64,000 bases of DNA, from positions 248,001 to 312,000 of the forward strand of contig NZ_JNXE01000003.1 in assembly GCF_000716605.1 (NCBI RefSeq). The letters are read 5' to 3'. This document shows positions 48,342 to 56,813 of this stretch, piece by piece. Under the pieces are notes generated by a model. The model ran no database searches. It was not told the DNA's origin and saw only the letters and a program-made list of their open reading frames with translations. Source of the DNA: Streptomyces sp. NRRL F-525 (GTDB lineage: Bacteria > Actinomycetota > Actinomycetes > Streptomycetales > Streptomycetaceae). The translations under genes and the position numbers were made by a program. The stretch's first letter is position 1, and the number at the start of each line of letters is the position of its first letter.

Positions 48342-49631
48342 TCACTCGGTGGGGGTCGTCTCCTCGCGGATGACCTGCTGGGCGACCTTGAAGGCGCTGT
48401 TCGCCGCCGGGACCCCGCAGTACACGGCGGCCTGCATCAGCACTTCCTTGATCTCGACCGGGGTGAGGCCGTTGCGCAGCGCCGCGCGGGTGTGGAAGGC
48501 CAGCTCGTCCAGGTGACCTCCGGCGACCAGTGCGGTGAGGGTGACACAGCTGCGCGAGCGCCGGTCGAGCCCGGGCCGGTCCCAGATCTCGCCCCACGCG
48601 TAACGGGTGATGAAGTCCTGGAAGTCCCCGGAGAACTCGTCGGCCTGCGCCAGCGCCCGGTCGACATGCGCGTCGCCGAGCACCTCGCGGCGGACCTTGA
48701 TCCCGGCGTCGTAGGGGTCCGGGCGGCCCATGACCTGCGGCGGTACCGGGGGCGGCGGCGCGATCTCTGCGATCGGCGCGAGCTGCGGCGGCGGGGCGAG
48801 GACCGGCTTGACCGGGGTCGCCGCGATGGCGAACTGCCCGGTGGAGTGCTCGTAGGCGGGCTGCCAGGCGGTGGAGAAGTGCCGGACAAGGAGGTCGGTC
48901 ACGGCGGCGGGCTGCTCGACCGGGACCAGGTGCGAGGCGCCGGGTACGACGGCGAGGCGGGCGTCCGGGATACCGGCGACCAGCGTGCGGGCCTCGGCGG
49001 GGCCGGTGACCTGGTCGTCGGAGCCGACGAGGACGAGGGTCGGCACACCGATGCGGCCGAGTTCGGACCGTACGTCGAACGCGGCCAGCGCCTCGCACGC
49101 GGCGATGTAGCAGCCGGGGTCGGTGGTGCGCACCATCTGGACGGCCCACTCGGTGATCGCTGGCTGCGAGGCGGCGAACCCGGTGGTGAACCAGCGGTCC
49201 GGCGAAGTGCGGGCGATCGGGTCGAGCCCGTTCGTCCGTACGATGACGCCGCGCTGGCGGAACTCGTCCGCCGTGCCGAAGCGGGGCGAGGCCGCGATCA
49301 GCGCCAGCGAGGCCACGCGCTCAGGGTGGCGCAGGACCAGTTCGAGGCCGACGGCGCCGCCGAGCGCGCAGCCCGCGTAGCCGAAGCGCTGCACGCCGAG
49401 GGCGTCGAGCGTGGCCAGCAGGCGGTCGGCCAGGTCGGAGACCGAGCCGGCCGGGTGCGCGGGCGAGCCGCCGTGGCCCGGCAGGTCGTACCGGAAGACC
49501 CGCCACTGCTTCGCCAGCTCGGGCACCTGGCGATCAAACATGTGCCAGGTCGTCCCGAGGGACGGGCCCAGGATGAGAACGGGCGCGTCTTCGGGGCCGT
49601 CGAAGCGGTATTGCAGGGCGGGGGTCTTCAT
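48342..49631 (-). CDS. PcaL-type fusion: enol-lactonase-like plus carboxymuconolactone decarboxylase
   Basis: 429 aa from the ATG at 49631 (a GTG at 49640 is an alternative). Residues about 1-262 form an alpha/beta hydrolase like 3-oxoadipate enol-lactonase PcaD (LGPSLGTTWHMFDRQ, YDLPGHGGS, LVLVGSDDQVTGP, GASHLVPVEQP). A Pro-rich linker (about 285-305) leads to a C-terminal PcaC-like domain (GDAHVDRALAQADEFSGDFQ, YAWGEIWDRPGLDRRSRS). The nucleophile elbow, normally GxSxGG, reads GCALGG with A89 in place of serine, so lactonase activity is doubtful. No other protocatechuate genes are nearby. Confidence 0.85.
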   Translation of the reverse strand: MKTPALQYRFDGPEDAPVLILGPSLGTTWHMFDRQVPELAKQWRVFRYDLPGHGGSPAHPAGSVSDLADRLLATLDALGVQRFGYAGCALGGAVGLELVLRHPERVASLALIAASPRFGTADEFRQRGVIVRTNGLDPIARTSPDRWFTTGFAASQPAITEWAVQMVRTTDPGCYIAACEALAAFDVRSELGRIGVPTLVLVGSDDQVTGPAEARTLVAGIPDARLAVVPGASHLVPVEQPAAVTDLLVRHFSTAWQPAYEHSTGQFAIAATPVKPVLAPPPQLAPIAEIAPPPPVPPQVMGRPDPYDAGIKVRREVLGDAHVDRALAQADEFSGDFQDFITRYAWGEIWDRPGLDRRSRSCVTLTALVAGGHLDELAFHTRAALRNGLTPVEIKEVLMQAAVYCGVPAANSAFKVAQQVIREETTPTE

Positions 49632-49823
49632 GTCGCTCACCGCTCCAACGTAACCGCCGTTTCTTACGGTCCGGCTGTGGGGCCCCCGGTCTCCGCACGC
49701 TGCTCGCACACATCCGTGGGGAACCCTCACATCGCCTTCACCGGTTACCGGTGGAGCTGTGTCGAAGGACACGCTGGAACGCTCCGCGGTTCCTCGGCGG
49801 TTCCTTGGTCGTACCTTGGCCGC

Positions 49824-52800
49824 TCAGAGGTCGCCGGGTGCGCCCAGGCCCGTGAGTGCGCCGACCGGGTCCAGGTCGGGGGTGCCTCTGGGCCACCAGT
49901 CCTCGTCGCCCGGTTCGGACTCGTAGGCGTACCACAAGCCGTCGCGGCCCAGGCGGAGTTGGACGTGGCCGTGAGGGTGGGTGAGGTGGTTGCGCCAGGG
50001 GCGGAAGGCCGGGAGGTCGGCGGCGAGGAGGAGCGGGCGGGCCCGGTCGAAGCGGCCGGCCGGTGGGTCCCAGGCTTCTTCGAGCACCGCGAGCCCCTCG
50101 ATGCCGCCCTGCCGCCAGGCGGCGACGGCGCGCGCCAGCTCGCCCGTGGTGCGTGCGGCGGCCTTGGCGAGGGAGGCGTAGAGGGCGCGGGTGGTGACGG
50201 TCAGCCCCGAACCGGGTCGGGCCGCCGCGAGCCGTACCGCGTCCTGCCACAGCGTCAGGCCGCCCACCGGGTCCCGGCCGGTGCTGAGCAGAGCGTGCGC
50301 GCGGGCGGCGGCGTCGGTCGCCAACTGGTCGAGCGCGAAGGGGTCGGGGCCGCCGGGCGCGGCCGGATACACGGGAGGCTGCTCGGGGTGGGGCGGGACG
50401 GGCAACGGGGGCGGGAGCGGAGGCAGTCGGCGGTCCCCCCGCTCCACGAGAACATCCGTGGCCCTTACGCCGGGGAGGGGCGCCGGTTCCTGTTCCTGGG
50501 CGGCGCGGGCCGCACGGGCCGCGTTACGGCGGGACAGCGCGTCGAGGAGCGGGCGTTCGCCCCGGCCGCGGAGCAGGAGGAGGACGAAGGGGTCGGCGTC
50601 GAGGAGGCGGGCGGTCTGATAGCAGAGGGCGGCGGCGTGCTTGCAGGGGTGACCCGAGTCGGGGCAACTGCACTGCGGGGCGAGGTCGCCGGGACCCGGA
50701 AGCAACGAAACCCCGCACTCGGCAAGGGACTTGGGCATCTCCTTGTCGAGCAGCGCGGCGATGTGCCCGGGCCGGTCGGCGGCGGCGTCCAGGAACCGCT
50801 CCCAGTCGGCGTCGTCCAGCGTCCGCAACCGCACCTGCACGCGGTACGGCCGCGCGCGGCTGCCCTGCACGTACCCGAGCACGAGCCCCGGCGTGACGGT
50901 GATCGCGTCGACGTGTCCCTTCTCCGCGTAACTCCGGCCCCGCAGAAGCCGCTTGGGATCCAGAGCGCCTTCTTCCAGCGCGGTGACCCAGGCGTTGCCC
51001 CACCAGGTGTCGGCGAAGCGGGTGTTGGCGGCTCCGCCGCCGTCTCCGTCTTCGTCCCTGTCCGAGGGGCGGGGTGAGAAGGCGGGGAAGGTGCGGCGGA
51101 GGTCGCTGTCTCGGGAGGGGGAGGCCATGGAGGTGGGGGTTCGGGGGGTTGCGGGGGTGAGGTCGGAGTCAGGGGTGGCGGTGGAGTTGGGGTTGGAGAT
51201 GGAGATGGAGATGGAGTTTTGGAGAGAGGTCGGGTCGGCGGGGGTCGGCTCGGGCGAGGTGGCCGATGGATGTGACGGGTGTTCGGTGAGGTCGGGTGTG
51301 GGGGCGGACGTCGGGGTGAACGCCTCGGAGTGCGAACTCCCCGGTGCAGAGCGGTCGTTGTCCGGCGCGGTCTCGTCGGCGAGCGGTGTCACATCGGTCG
51401 GCAGCTCCACCTCGGCCGGCAACCGGAAGGCTCCCGCGAGGAAGTCCCGTAGCTCACGGGCTCCGACCTCACCGGCACGCCCACGCACACCACTCCGCCC
51501 CTCGGCCCGGGAAGCGCCGCTCGCCCGAGGCCCCCACCGAGGTACCGACTCCCGTCCCCCGCCCCCTACGTCCTCACGAGCCTTCCGCGCCGCACCACGA
51601 GCCGCCCGCAACGCCTCACGCGCGGCATCCGCGGGCCGTGCCGAACCACTGTCCGGGACGGTCGCCGACGCCTGGACATCCGCCGGATCCTGAGGAGTGA
51701 CCGAACTCTGAAGAGTGACCGAGCGCTGAAGGCCGGCCGACTCGTCCCCCATCGCATCCCCGGACCGCCCTACCTCACCGCCCTCACCTTCGCCGGTTTC
51801 ACCAACTCCCGCGTCCGGAACGGCCGCCCCGGACCGCACCGGGTCCCGCAGCCGGTCCGCTGTTCCTTGTCCGGCGCCACCGCCAGGGCTGCTCGCCACC
51901 ACGTCCTGGGCCGAACCGTCACCCGGCGCGTGGGCATCTTCCCCTGAGGCGCCGACAGCGCGCCGCTCAGCGACGGCCCGTCGCAGCGCCGCCCGCGCCG
52001 CGTCACCCGGCCGGGTGTGGGGCTCGGAGGCCTTGTCAACTGCCGTACGGTCCGCGCCCTGTACGTGAGAAGACCTGGGCGCACGAGAAGACTCCGAGGG
52101 CCGGGCAACCTCCGCATCCACCCCTTGGCCCCCGCGATCACGGGCCGCCTGCAACGCCCGCCGCACTACGTCCGCGGGACGCTCCTCCCCCGCCAAATCC
52201 CGTGGCCCGTCCGGCGTTTCGCCCACCGGGCTCTGCGCCGCCTCCGGTCCCCGCAGCACCTCCGGCGTTTCTTCCGCCGGGCCCTGCGATGCCTCCGCTG
52301 CTGGGTGCAGCTGCGCCTCCGCTGTTTCGCCCGACGGGCCTCGCGGCCTCTCGCCAGCCAAGTGCCGCTCTGCCTCTGGCACTTCTGCCGCCGACGCTTC
52401 GGACATCTGACCCCGTGGCCCCTTCGCCGCCAGGCCCTGCGGCACCTCGGCCATGCCTGCCGTCAGACCCCGTGATGCCTCCGCTGCCGGGTGCCGCAGC
52501 GCCTCCGCTGTTTTGTCCGCCAGGCTTCGCGGCCCCTCCCCCGCCAAGTGCCCCTCCGCCTCCGGCACTTCCGCCGCCGACGCTCCGGACATCTGACCCC
52601 GTGGCCCCTTCGCCGCCAGGCCCTGCGGCACCTCGGCCATGCCTTCCGCCAAGCCCCGTGATGCCTCCGCTGCCGGGTGCCGCAGCGCCTCCGCTGTTTT
52701 GTCCGCCAGGCTTCGCGGCCCCTCCCCCGCCAAGTGCCCCTCCACCTCGGGCATTTCGTCCACCGGGCTCTGCGCTGCCTCCGTTCCCCGCAGCACCGCC

Positions 52801-53303
52801 GCCGTTCCTTCCGCCGGGCTCTCCGATGCCGTCAGGTCTCGGGATGCCTCCACCTCAGGCTGCCGCCGCGCCGACGTTCCATCCACCGAACCCGATAGCC
52901 CCTCCACCCCCAACTGCCGTTCCACCTCCGCGACTTCTACCGCCGACGCTCCGGACACCTCGCCCCGTGCCCCCTTCACCACCAGGCCCCGCAGCACCTC
53001 GGCCATGTCTTCAGCCAGGCCCCGCGGCTCCTCCCCCGCCAAGTGCCGTTCCGCCTCCGCCGTCTCCCCCGTCGAGCGCACCGGCACCCCCGCCGCGTCG
53101 TCCACCGAGCCCCGCAACACCTCCGGCGCTTCTCCCGACGACGCCACCTCCGACCCTCGCTCGTCCTCCACCTCGGCCGACGCCACGTCCGACCCCGGCC
53201 CGTCCTCCACCTCCACCGTCGCCTCGGCCCCCTCCACGCCCTCACCCCCACGACGAGAGTCCTCGGTACCGCGGAACCGCCCCCGCCCCACACCCCCCGT
53301 CAC
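49824..53303 (-). CDS. SWIM zinc-finger protein with repeat-rich N-terminal half
   Basis: 1159 aa from a GTG at 53303 that overlaps the stop of the SNF2 gene (GTGA). The C-terminal 400 residues are the recognisable part: FADTWWGNAWVTALEEGALD, then RGRSYAEKGHV and the SWIM finger CSCPDSGHPCKHAAALCY (CxCxnCxH). SWIM proteins partner with SNF2 helicases in many actinobacteria. The first 750 residues are low-complexity, Ala/Glu/Pro-rich and built of degenerate repeats, including two almost identical 62-aa units. This part is much longer than typical SWIM partners and is probably disordered. Confidence 0.85.
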   Translation of the reverse strand: MTGGVGRGRFRGTEDSRRGGEGVEGAEATVEVEDGPGSDVASAEVEDERGSEVASSGEAPEVLRGSVDDAAGVPVRSTGETAEAERHLAGEEPRGLAEDMAEVLRGLVVKGARGEVSGASAVEVAEVERQLGVEGLSGSVDGTSARRQPEVEASRDLTASESPAEGTAAVLRGTEAAQSPVDEMPEVEGHLAGEGPRSLADKTAEALRHPAAEASRGLAEGMAEVPQGLAAKGPRGQMSGASAAEVPEAEGHLAGEGPRSLADKTAEALRHPAAEASRGLTAGMAEVPQGLAAKGPRGQMSEASAAEVPEAERHLAGERPRGPSGETAEAQLHPAAEASQGPAEETPEVLRGPEAAQSPVGETPDGPRDLAGEERPADVVRRALQAARDRGGQGVDAEVARPSESSRAPRSSHVQGADRTAVDKASEPHTRPGDAARAALRRAVAERRAVGASGEDAHAPGDGSAQDVVASSPGGGAGQGTADRLRDPVRSGAAVPDAGVGETGEGEGGEVGRSGDAMGDESAGLQRSVTLQSSVTPQDPADVQASATVPDSGSARPADAAREALRAARGAARKAREDVGGGGRESVPRWGPRASGASRAEGRSGVRGRAGEVGARELRDFLAGAFRLPAEVELPTDVTPLADETAPDNDRSAPGSSHSEAFTPTSAPTPDLTEHPSHPSATSPEPTPADPTSLQNSISISISNPNSTATPDSDLTPATPRTPTSMASPSRDSDLRRTFPAFSPRPSDRDEDGDGGGAANTRFADTWWGNAWVTALEEGALDPKRLLRGRSYAEKGHVDAITVTPGLVLGYVQGSRARPYRVQVRLRTLDDADWERFLDAAADRPGHIAALLDKEMPKSLAECGVSLLPGPGDLAPQCSCPDSGHPCKHAAALCYQTARLLDADPFVLLLLRGRGERPLLDALSRRNAARAARAAQEQEPAPLPGVRATDVLVERGDRRLPPLPPPLPVPPHPEQPPVYPAAPGGPDPFALDQLATDAAARAHALLSTGRDPVGGLTLWQDAVRLAAARPGSGLTVTTRALYASLAKAAARTTGELARAVAAWRQGGIEGLAVLEEAWDPPAGRFDRARPLLLAADLPAFRPWRNHLTHPHGHVQLRLGRDGLWYAYESEPGDEDWWPRGTPDLDPVGALTGLGAPGDL
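52387..52758 (-). repeat. Two near-identical 186-bp tandem repeat units within the SWIM gene
   Basis: The segment around 52401-52558 recurs 186 bp further on (52587-52744) with few changes, giving two 62-aa units containing HLAGEGPRSLADKTAEALRH. More diverged copies extend over roughly 52200-53060. The unit is a multiple of three, so copy number can vary without frameshift. Confidence 0.8.
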
Positions 53304-56134
53304 GACGGCCTCCGCAACGACACCAGGTCGGACAGGTCCCGGTCCGACAGCTCGGTCAGGGACGACTCGCCGGAGCCGAGGATCGCGTCGGCCAACGCCC
53401 GCTTGGATTCGAGCATCTCGGCGATGCGGTCCTCGACCGTGCCCTCGGTGATGAGGCGGTGGACCTGGACCGGCTGGGTCTGGCCGATGCGGTACGCGCG
53501 GTCGGTGGCCTGTTCCTCGACGGCCGGGTTCCACCAACGGTCGAAATGGATGACGTGGCCCGCGCGGGTGAGGTTCAGGCCGGTGCCCGCGGCCTTCAGG
53601 GACAGGACCAGGACCGGGGTCGCGCCCGCCTGGAAGCGGTCCACCATGCGCTCCCGCTCCGGGACCGGTGTGCCGCCATGGAGCAGCTCGACCGGGACCG
53701 CGCGGGCCGACAGATGGGCGGTGATCAGGCGGGCCATGCCGACGTACTGCGTGAAGACGATCGCGGAACCGTCCTCGGACAGCACCGTGTCCAACAGCTC
53801 GTCCAGCAGGGCGAGTTTGCCGGAGCGGGCGGTGAGGCGGTCGCCGGTGGACTGGGCTGCCGCGTGGTCCTCCTTCAGATACAGCGCCGGGTGGTCGCAG
53901 AGCTGCTTGAGGGAGGTGAGGAGCTTCAGGACCAGGCCCCTGCGGGCGATGCCCTCCGTCGTCTCGATCGCGAGCATCGACTCCCGCACCACCGCCTCGT
54001 ACAGCGAGGCCTGTTCGCGGGTGAGCGGGACGGGGTGGTCCGTCTCCGTCTTCGGCGGCAGTTCGGGGACGATGCCCGGGTCGGACTTCTTGCGACGCAG
54101 GAGGAACGGGCGGACCAGGCGGGCGAGCCGGATCACCGCCTCCTCGTCCTCGCCGTTCTCCACGGCACGCGCGTGCCGGGCGCGGAAGGACTTCAGGGGG
54201 CCCAGCAGTCCGGGGGTCGTCCAGTCCAGCAGGGCCCAGAGTTCGGAGAGGTTGTTCTCCACCGGGGTGCCGGTCAGTGCCACGCGCGCGGGGGTCGGGA
54301 TCGTGCGCAGGGCTTTCGCCGTCGCCGAGTACGGGTTCTTGACGTGCTGTGCCTCGTCCGCGACGACCATGCCCCACGGCTGTTGGGCCAACGTGGGTGC
54401 GGCCGAGCGCATCGTGCCGTACGTCGTGAGGACGAAGCCGCCGGTCAGGTCCTCCAGCGTGCGGTCCGCGCCGTGGAAGCGGCGGACGGGGACTCCGGGG
54501 GCGAAGCGGGTGATCTCCCGCTGCCAGTTGCCCAGGAGGGAGGCGGGGCAGACCACCAGGGTGGGGGCGCGATGGGCCCGGCGCAGGTGGAGGGCGATGA
54601 GGGTGATCGTCTTGCCGAGGCCCATGTCGTCGGCCAGGCAGCCGCCCAGGCCGAGGGAGGTCATGAGGTCCAGCCAGGCCAGGCCCCGGAGTTGGTAGTC
54701 CCGGAGGGTGGCGTCCAGTCCCTGGGGTGGCTCGGCGGGCTGGATGCCTGCCGTCAGGCGGTCGCGGAGCGTGGCCAGCGCGCCGACCGGGACGGCCTCC
54801 ACCGTCTCGCCGTCGACGTCCGCCGTGCCGGTGAGCGCGACGGACAGCGCGTCCACCGGGTCGAGCAGGCCGAGTTCGCGTTTGCGGGCCTTGCGGACGA
54901 GGGCCGGGTCGACCAGGACCCACTGGTCCCGGAGGCGTACGACCGGGCGGTGGGCCTCGGCCAGCATGTCCATCTCGGCCTCGGTGAGCGGGTCGCCGCC
55001 GAGCGCCAACTGCCAGCGGAACTGGAGGAGTTCCTCGCTCTCGAAGAAGCCCGTGCCGTCGGTCGCGGAGCCCGGCGCCGACCGCACCACGGCCGCCGCC
55101 GTCAGGTCCTGGGCGAGGTCCCTGGGCCAGTGGACGGCGACCCCGGCCGCCGCGAGCCGGGTGGCCGCCATGCCGAGCAGCTCGCCCAACTCCTCCTCGG
55201 ACAGGGCGAGTACGTCCGGCACGTCCAGCTCGGAGAGGCGGTCCAGCGGGGGCCACACGCGCGCGGCCCGCCGTACGGCCAAGGCGGCGTCCACGCGCGC
55301 GCGGGGCCCGAAGGCGGTGTCCGCCGTGCCCGCCCACAGGGCCGCCGCGTCGACCACGAGGGTCGGGTCGGCGAGGCTGTGCACCTGGACGATCGCCGCG
55401 CCCGCGCTGCGCACCCGGCCGCCGTCGTCGAACAGGTCGTACGCCGACAGGTCCAGGCGGAGCGAGATCCGCACGCCCGCGTCCATCCCGGCGGCGACCT
55501 CCGCGGCCCAGTCCTGGGCATCACGCAGCCGCTGCGGCGCACGGGCCGCGAAGGGCATCCCGGAGGTGTACGGCGCGGCCGGGGTGCGGGGCAGGGTGTC
55601 CGCGACGGCGTCCAGGAAGGACCGCATCAGCGCTTCCGGCTCGGGCAGCCGCAGCGGGCCCGGGCCCGGCAGCGGGACGGCGTGACCCTCGTACGGAAGG
55701 GCCGCCGCCACCGCGCGGACGTGCGCGATGTCCTCCGGCTCCAGCGGGCCCGCACGCCAGGCGTCGTGGCCCGAAGCGGTGAGCCCGGGGAGGAGTCGAC
55801 CGCGGGACGCGAGCCGCAGCGCGTGCAGGGCGGCGGCGCCCCAGCAGGCCGTGGCGGGATGGGCGGCGGGGTCACGGCGGGCGCGCACCAGCAGGGGCAG
55901 CGCCGCTTCGATCGGCAGGGTCAGCGCGGGGGCGGACCTGCGGCGGACCGTGGCGCCCTGTCGCCGTACGACGGTCAGCTCGGTCTGCTCCACGCCCTCT
56001 TCCGCTTCGGGGAGTGCGCGCTCGCCGTCGGGGTCCCAGAAGGCGACGCGGCCCTCGCGCGGGACGACGGGGGACGGCAGGAAGACGGCGGCCAGCCGTA
56101 CGGAGATCTGCTCCGTGATCGCCGTGTCCGTCAT
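53300..56134 (-). CDS. SNF2/RapA-family DEAD-type helicase-like ATPase
   Basis: 944 aa from the ATG at 56134 (GTG at 56146 is an alternative). The SNF2 core fills the C-terminal half: motif I DDMGLGKTITLIALHLRRAH, motif II VVADEAQHVKN (DEAQ), motif III LTGTPVENNLSELWALLDW, and motifs V-VI with GLNLTRAGHVIHFDRWWNPA and ATDRAYRIGQ. An SNF2_N-associated domain precedes it. It is a dsDNA translocase, not a strand-separating helicase, and is coupled to the SWIM gene. Role in recombination, repair or transcription is inferred from the family. Confidence 0.93.
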   Translation of the reverse strand: MTDTAITEQISVRLAAVFLPSPVVPREGRVAFWDPDGERALPEAEEGVEQTELTVVRRQGATVRRRSAPALTLPIEAALPLLVRARRDPAAHPATACWGAAALHALRLASRGRLLPGLTASGHDAWRAGPLEPEDIAHVRAVAAALPYEGHAVPLPGPGPLRLPEPEALMRSFLDAVADTLPRTPAAPYTSGMPFAARAPQRLRDAQDWAAEVAAGMDAGVRISLRLDLSAYDLFDDGGRVRSAGAAIVQVHSLADPTLVVDAAALWAGTADTAFGPRARVDAALAVRRAARVWPPLDRLSELDVPDVLALSEEELGELLGMAATRLAAAGVAVHWPRDLAQDLTAAAVVRSAPGSATDGTGFFESEELLQFRWQLALGGDPLTEAEMDMLAEAHRPVVRLRDQWVLVDPALVRKARKRELGLLDPVDALSVALTGTADVDGETVEAVPVGALATLRDRLTAGIQPAEPPQGLDATLRDYQLRGLAWLDLMTSLGLGGCLADDMGLGKTITLIALHLRRAHRAPTLVVCPASLLGNWQREITRFAPGVPVRRFHGADRTLEDLTGGFVLTTYGTMRSAAPTLAQQPWGMVVADEAQHVKNPYSATAKALRTIPTPARVALTGTPVENNLSELWALLDWTTPGLLGPLKSFRARHARAVENGEDEEAVIRLARLVRPFLLRRKKSDPGIVPELPPKTETDHPVPLTREQASLYEAVVRESMLAIETTEGIARRGLVLKLLTSLKQLCDHPALYLKEDHAAAQSTGDRLTARSGKLALLDELLDTVLSEDGSAIVFTQYVGMARLITAHLSARAVPVELLHGGTPVPERERMVDRFQAGATPVLVLSLKAAGTGLNLTRAGHVIHFDRWWNPAVEEQATDRAYRIGQTQPVQVHRLITEGTVEDRIAEMLESKRALADAILGSGESSLTELSDRDLSDLVSLRRPS

Positions 56135-56231
56135 ACGTCCTGTCACCTCCCGCCCGTCAGTCGTGTCAGCTGTCTTCGACTCTACGGGCGGGGTCTGACA
56201 ATCGGCCCCGGCGACCGGCCGGGGCGACCTG

Positions 56232-56813
56232 CTAGGGAACCGTGCGGGAGACGACGTAGACCATGGGGAGCTTGGGGTCGGACAGGTTCACCACGATGTC
56301 CTGGGTGGGGGCCGGGTCCTTCTGTTTGTTGACGACGCCCCACCAGGGGCCGGGGCCGGTGAACTTCCAGCCGGTGATCTTCTGGTCGCGGGCGCTGATG
56401 GTGACGTCGTTCTTCTTCAGCGTCTTCCGGTCGACGTCTATCCCGGCGAGGAAGGTGTCCAGGCCCGCGTCCGTGGTCTCGAACTGGACGTAGAGGCGGC
56501 TGGTCTTCCAGTTGTTGGTCTCGTAGAAGGCGACCTTCTCCGCGGGGTGCGGGACCGGTACCTGGTAGAGGCGCCGCTGGACCTTCGAGGGCCAGCCCAC
56601 GGTGAGTCCGGTCGCCGAGTACTTGTACTCCTTGTCCTTGCCGCTGTTGCGGCTCTGGTTGGCGGAGATCGCCAGGTAGACGGCCGGTACGCCGATGAGC
56701 AGCACGATGATGAGCAGGGTGATCGCCCGGCGGCGGGCCTTGTGGCGGGGGTCCTCGGGTGGTCGGGGCGGCTCGTCCCGGGGCATGGCCTGACGCGGCA
56801 GCGATGCGGTCAT
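56232..56813 (-). CDS. Membrane-anchored protein coupled to the ROK kinase
   Basis: 193 aa. A Pro/Arg-rich cytoplasmic tail (1-28) precedes one transmembrane helix (AITLLIIVLLIGVPAVYLAI, about 30-49). The extracytoplasmic part of about 140 aa starts YKYSATGLTVGWPSKVQRRL and has no motif I recognise. The ATG overlaps the ROK kinase stop (ATGA), so both are made together. Possible role as an accessory or sensor of the sugar-kinase system; unknown. Confidence 0.78.
   Translation of the reverse strand: MTASLPRQAMPRDEPPRPPEDPRHKARRRAITLLIIVLLIGVPAVYLAISANQSRNSGKDKEYKYSATGLTVGWPSKVQRRLYQVPVPHPAEKVAFYETNNWKTSRLYVQFETTDAGLDTFLAGIDVDRKTLKKNDVTISARDQKITGWKFTGPGPWWGVVNKQKDPAPTQDIVVNLSDPKLPMVYVVSRTVP

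Noticed and set aside
51190..51220. Short GGAGAT tandem repeat as a possible regulatory microsatellite
   Set aside because: It lies inside the SWIM gene and simply encodes a Ser-Ile-Ser-Ile stretch of the disordered linker.
52387..52758. CRISPR-like regular repeats
   Set aside because: The 186-bp units are contiguous, in-frame coding repeats with no unique spacers and no cas genes nearby.
53304..55337. Upstream extension of the SWIM frame through the SNF2 gene (total 1837 codons)
   Set aside because: The extension is antisense-like Gly/Arg/Pro sequence in the wrong frame of the SNF2 gene; the GTG at 53303 overlapping the SNF2 stop is the natural start.
52202..56332. A 1376-codon plus-strand frame opposite SWIM and SNF2
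   Set aside because: Extreme Pro/Ala repeats created by the opposite-strand repeat; no domains and no plausible start.
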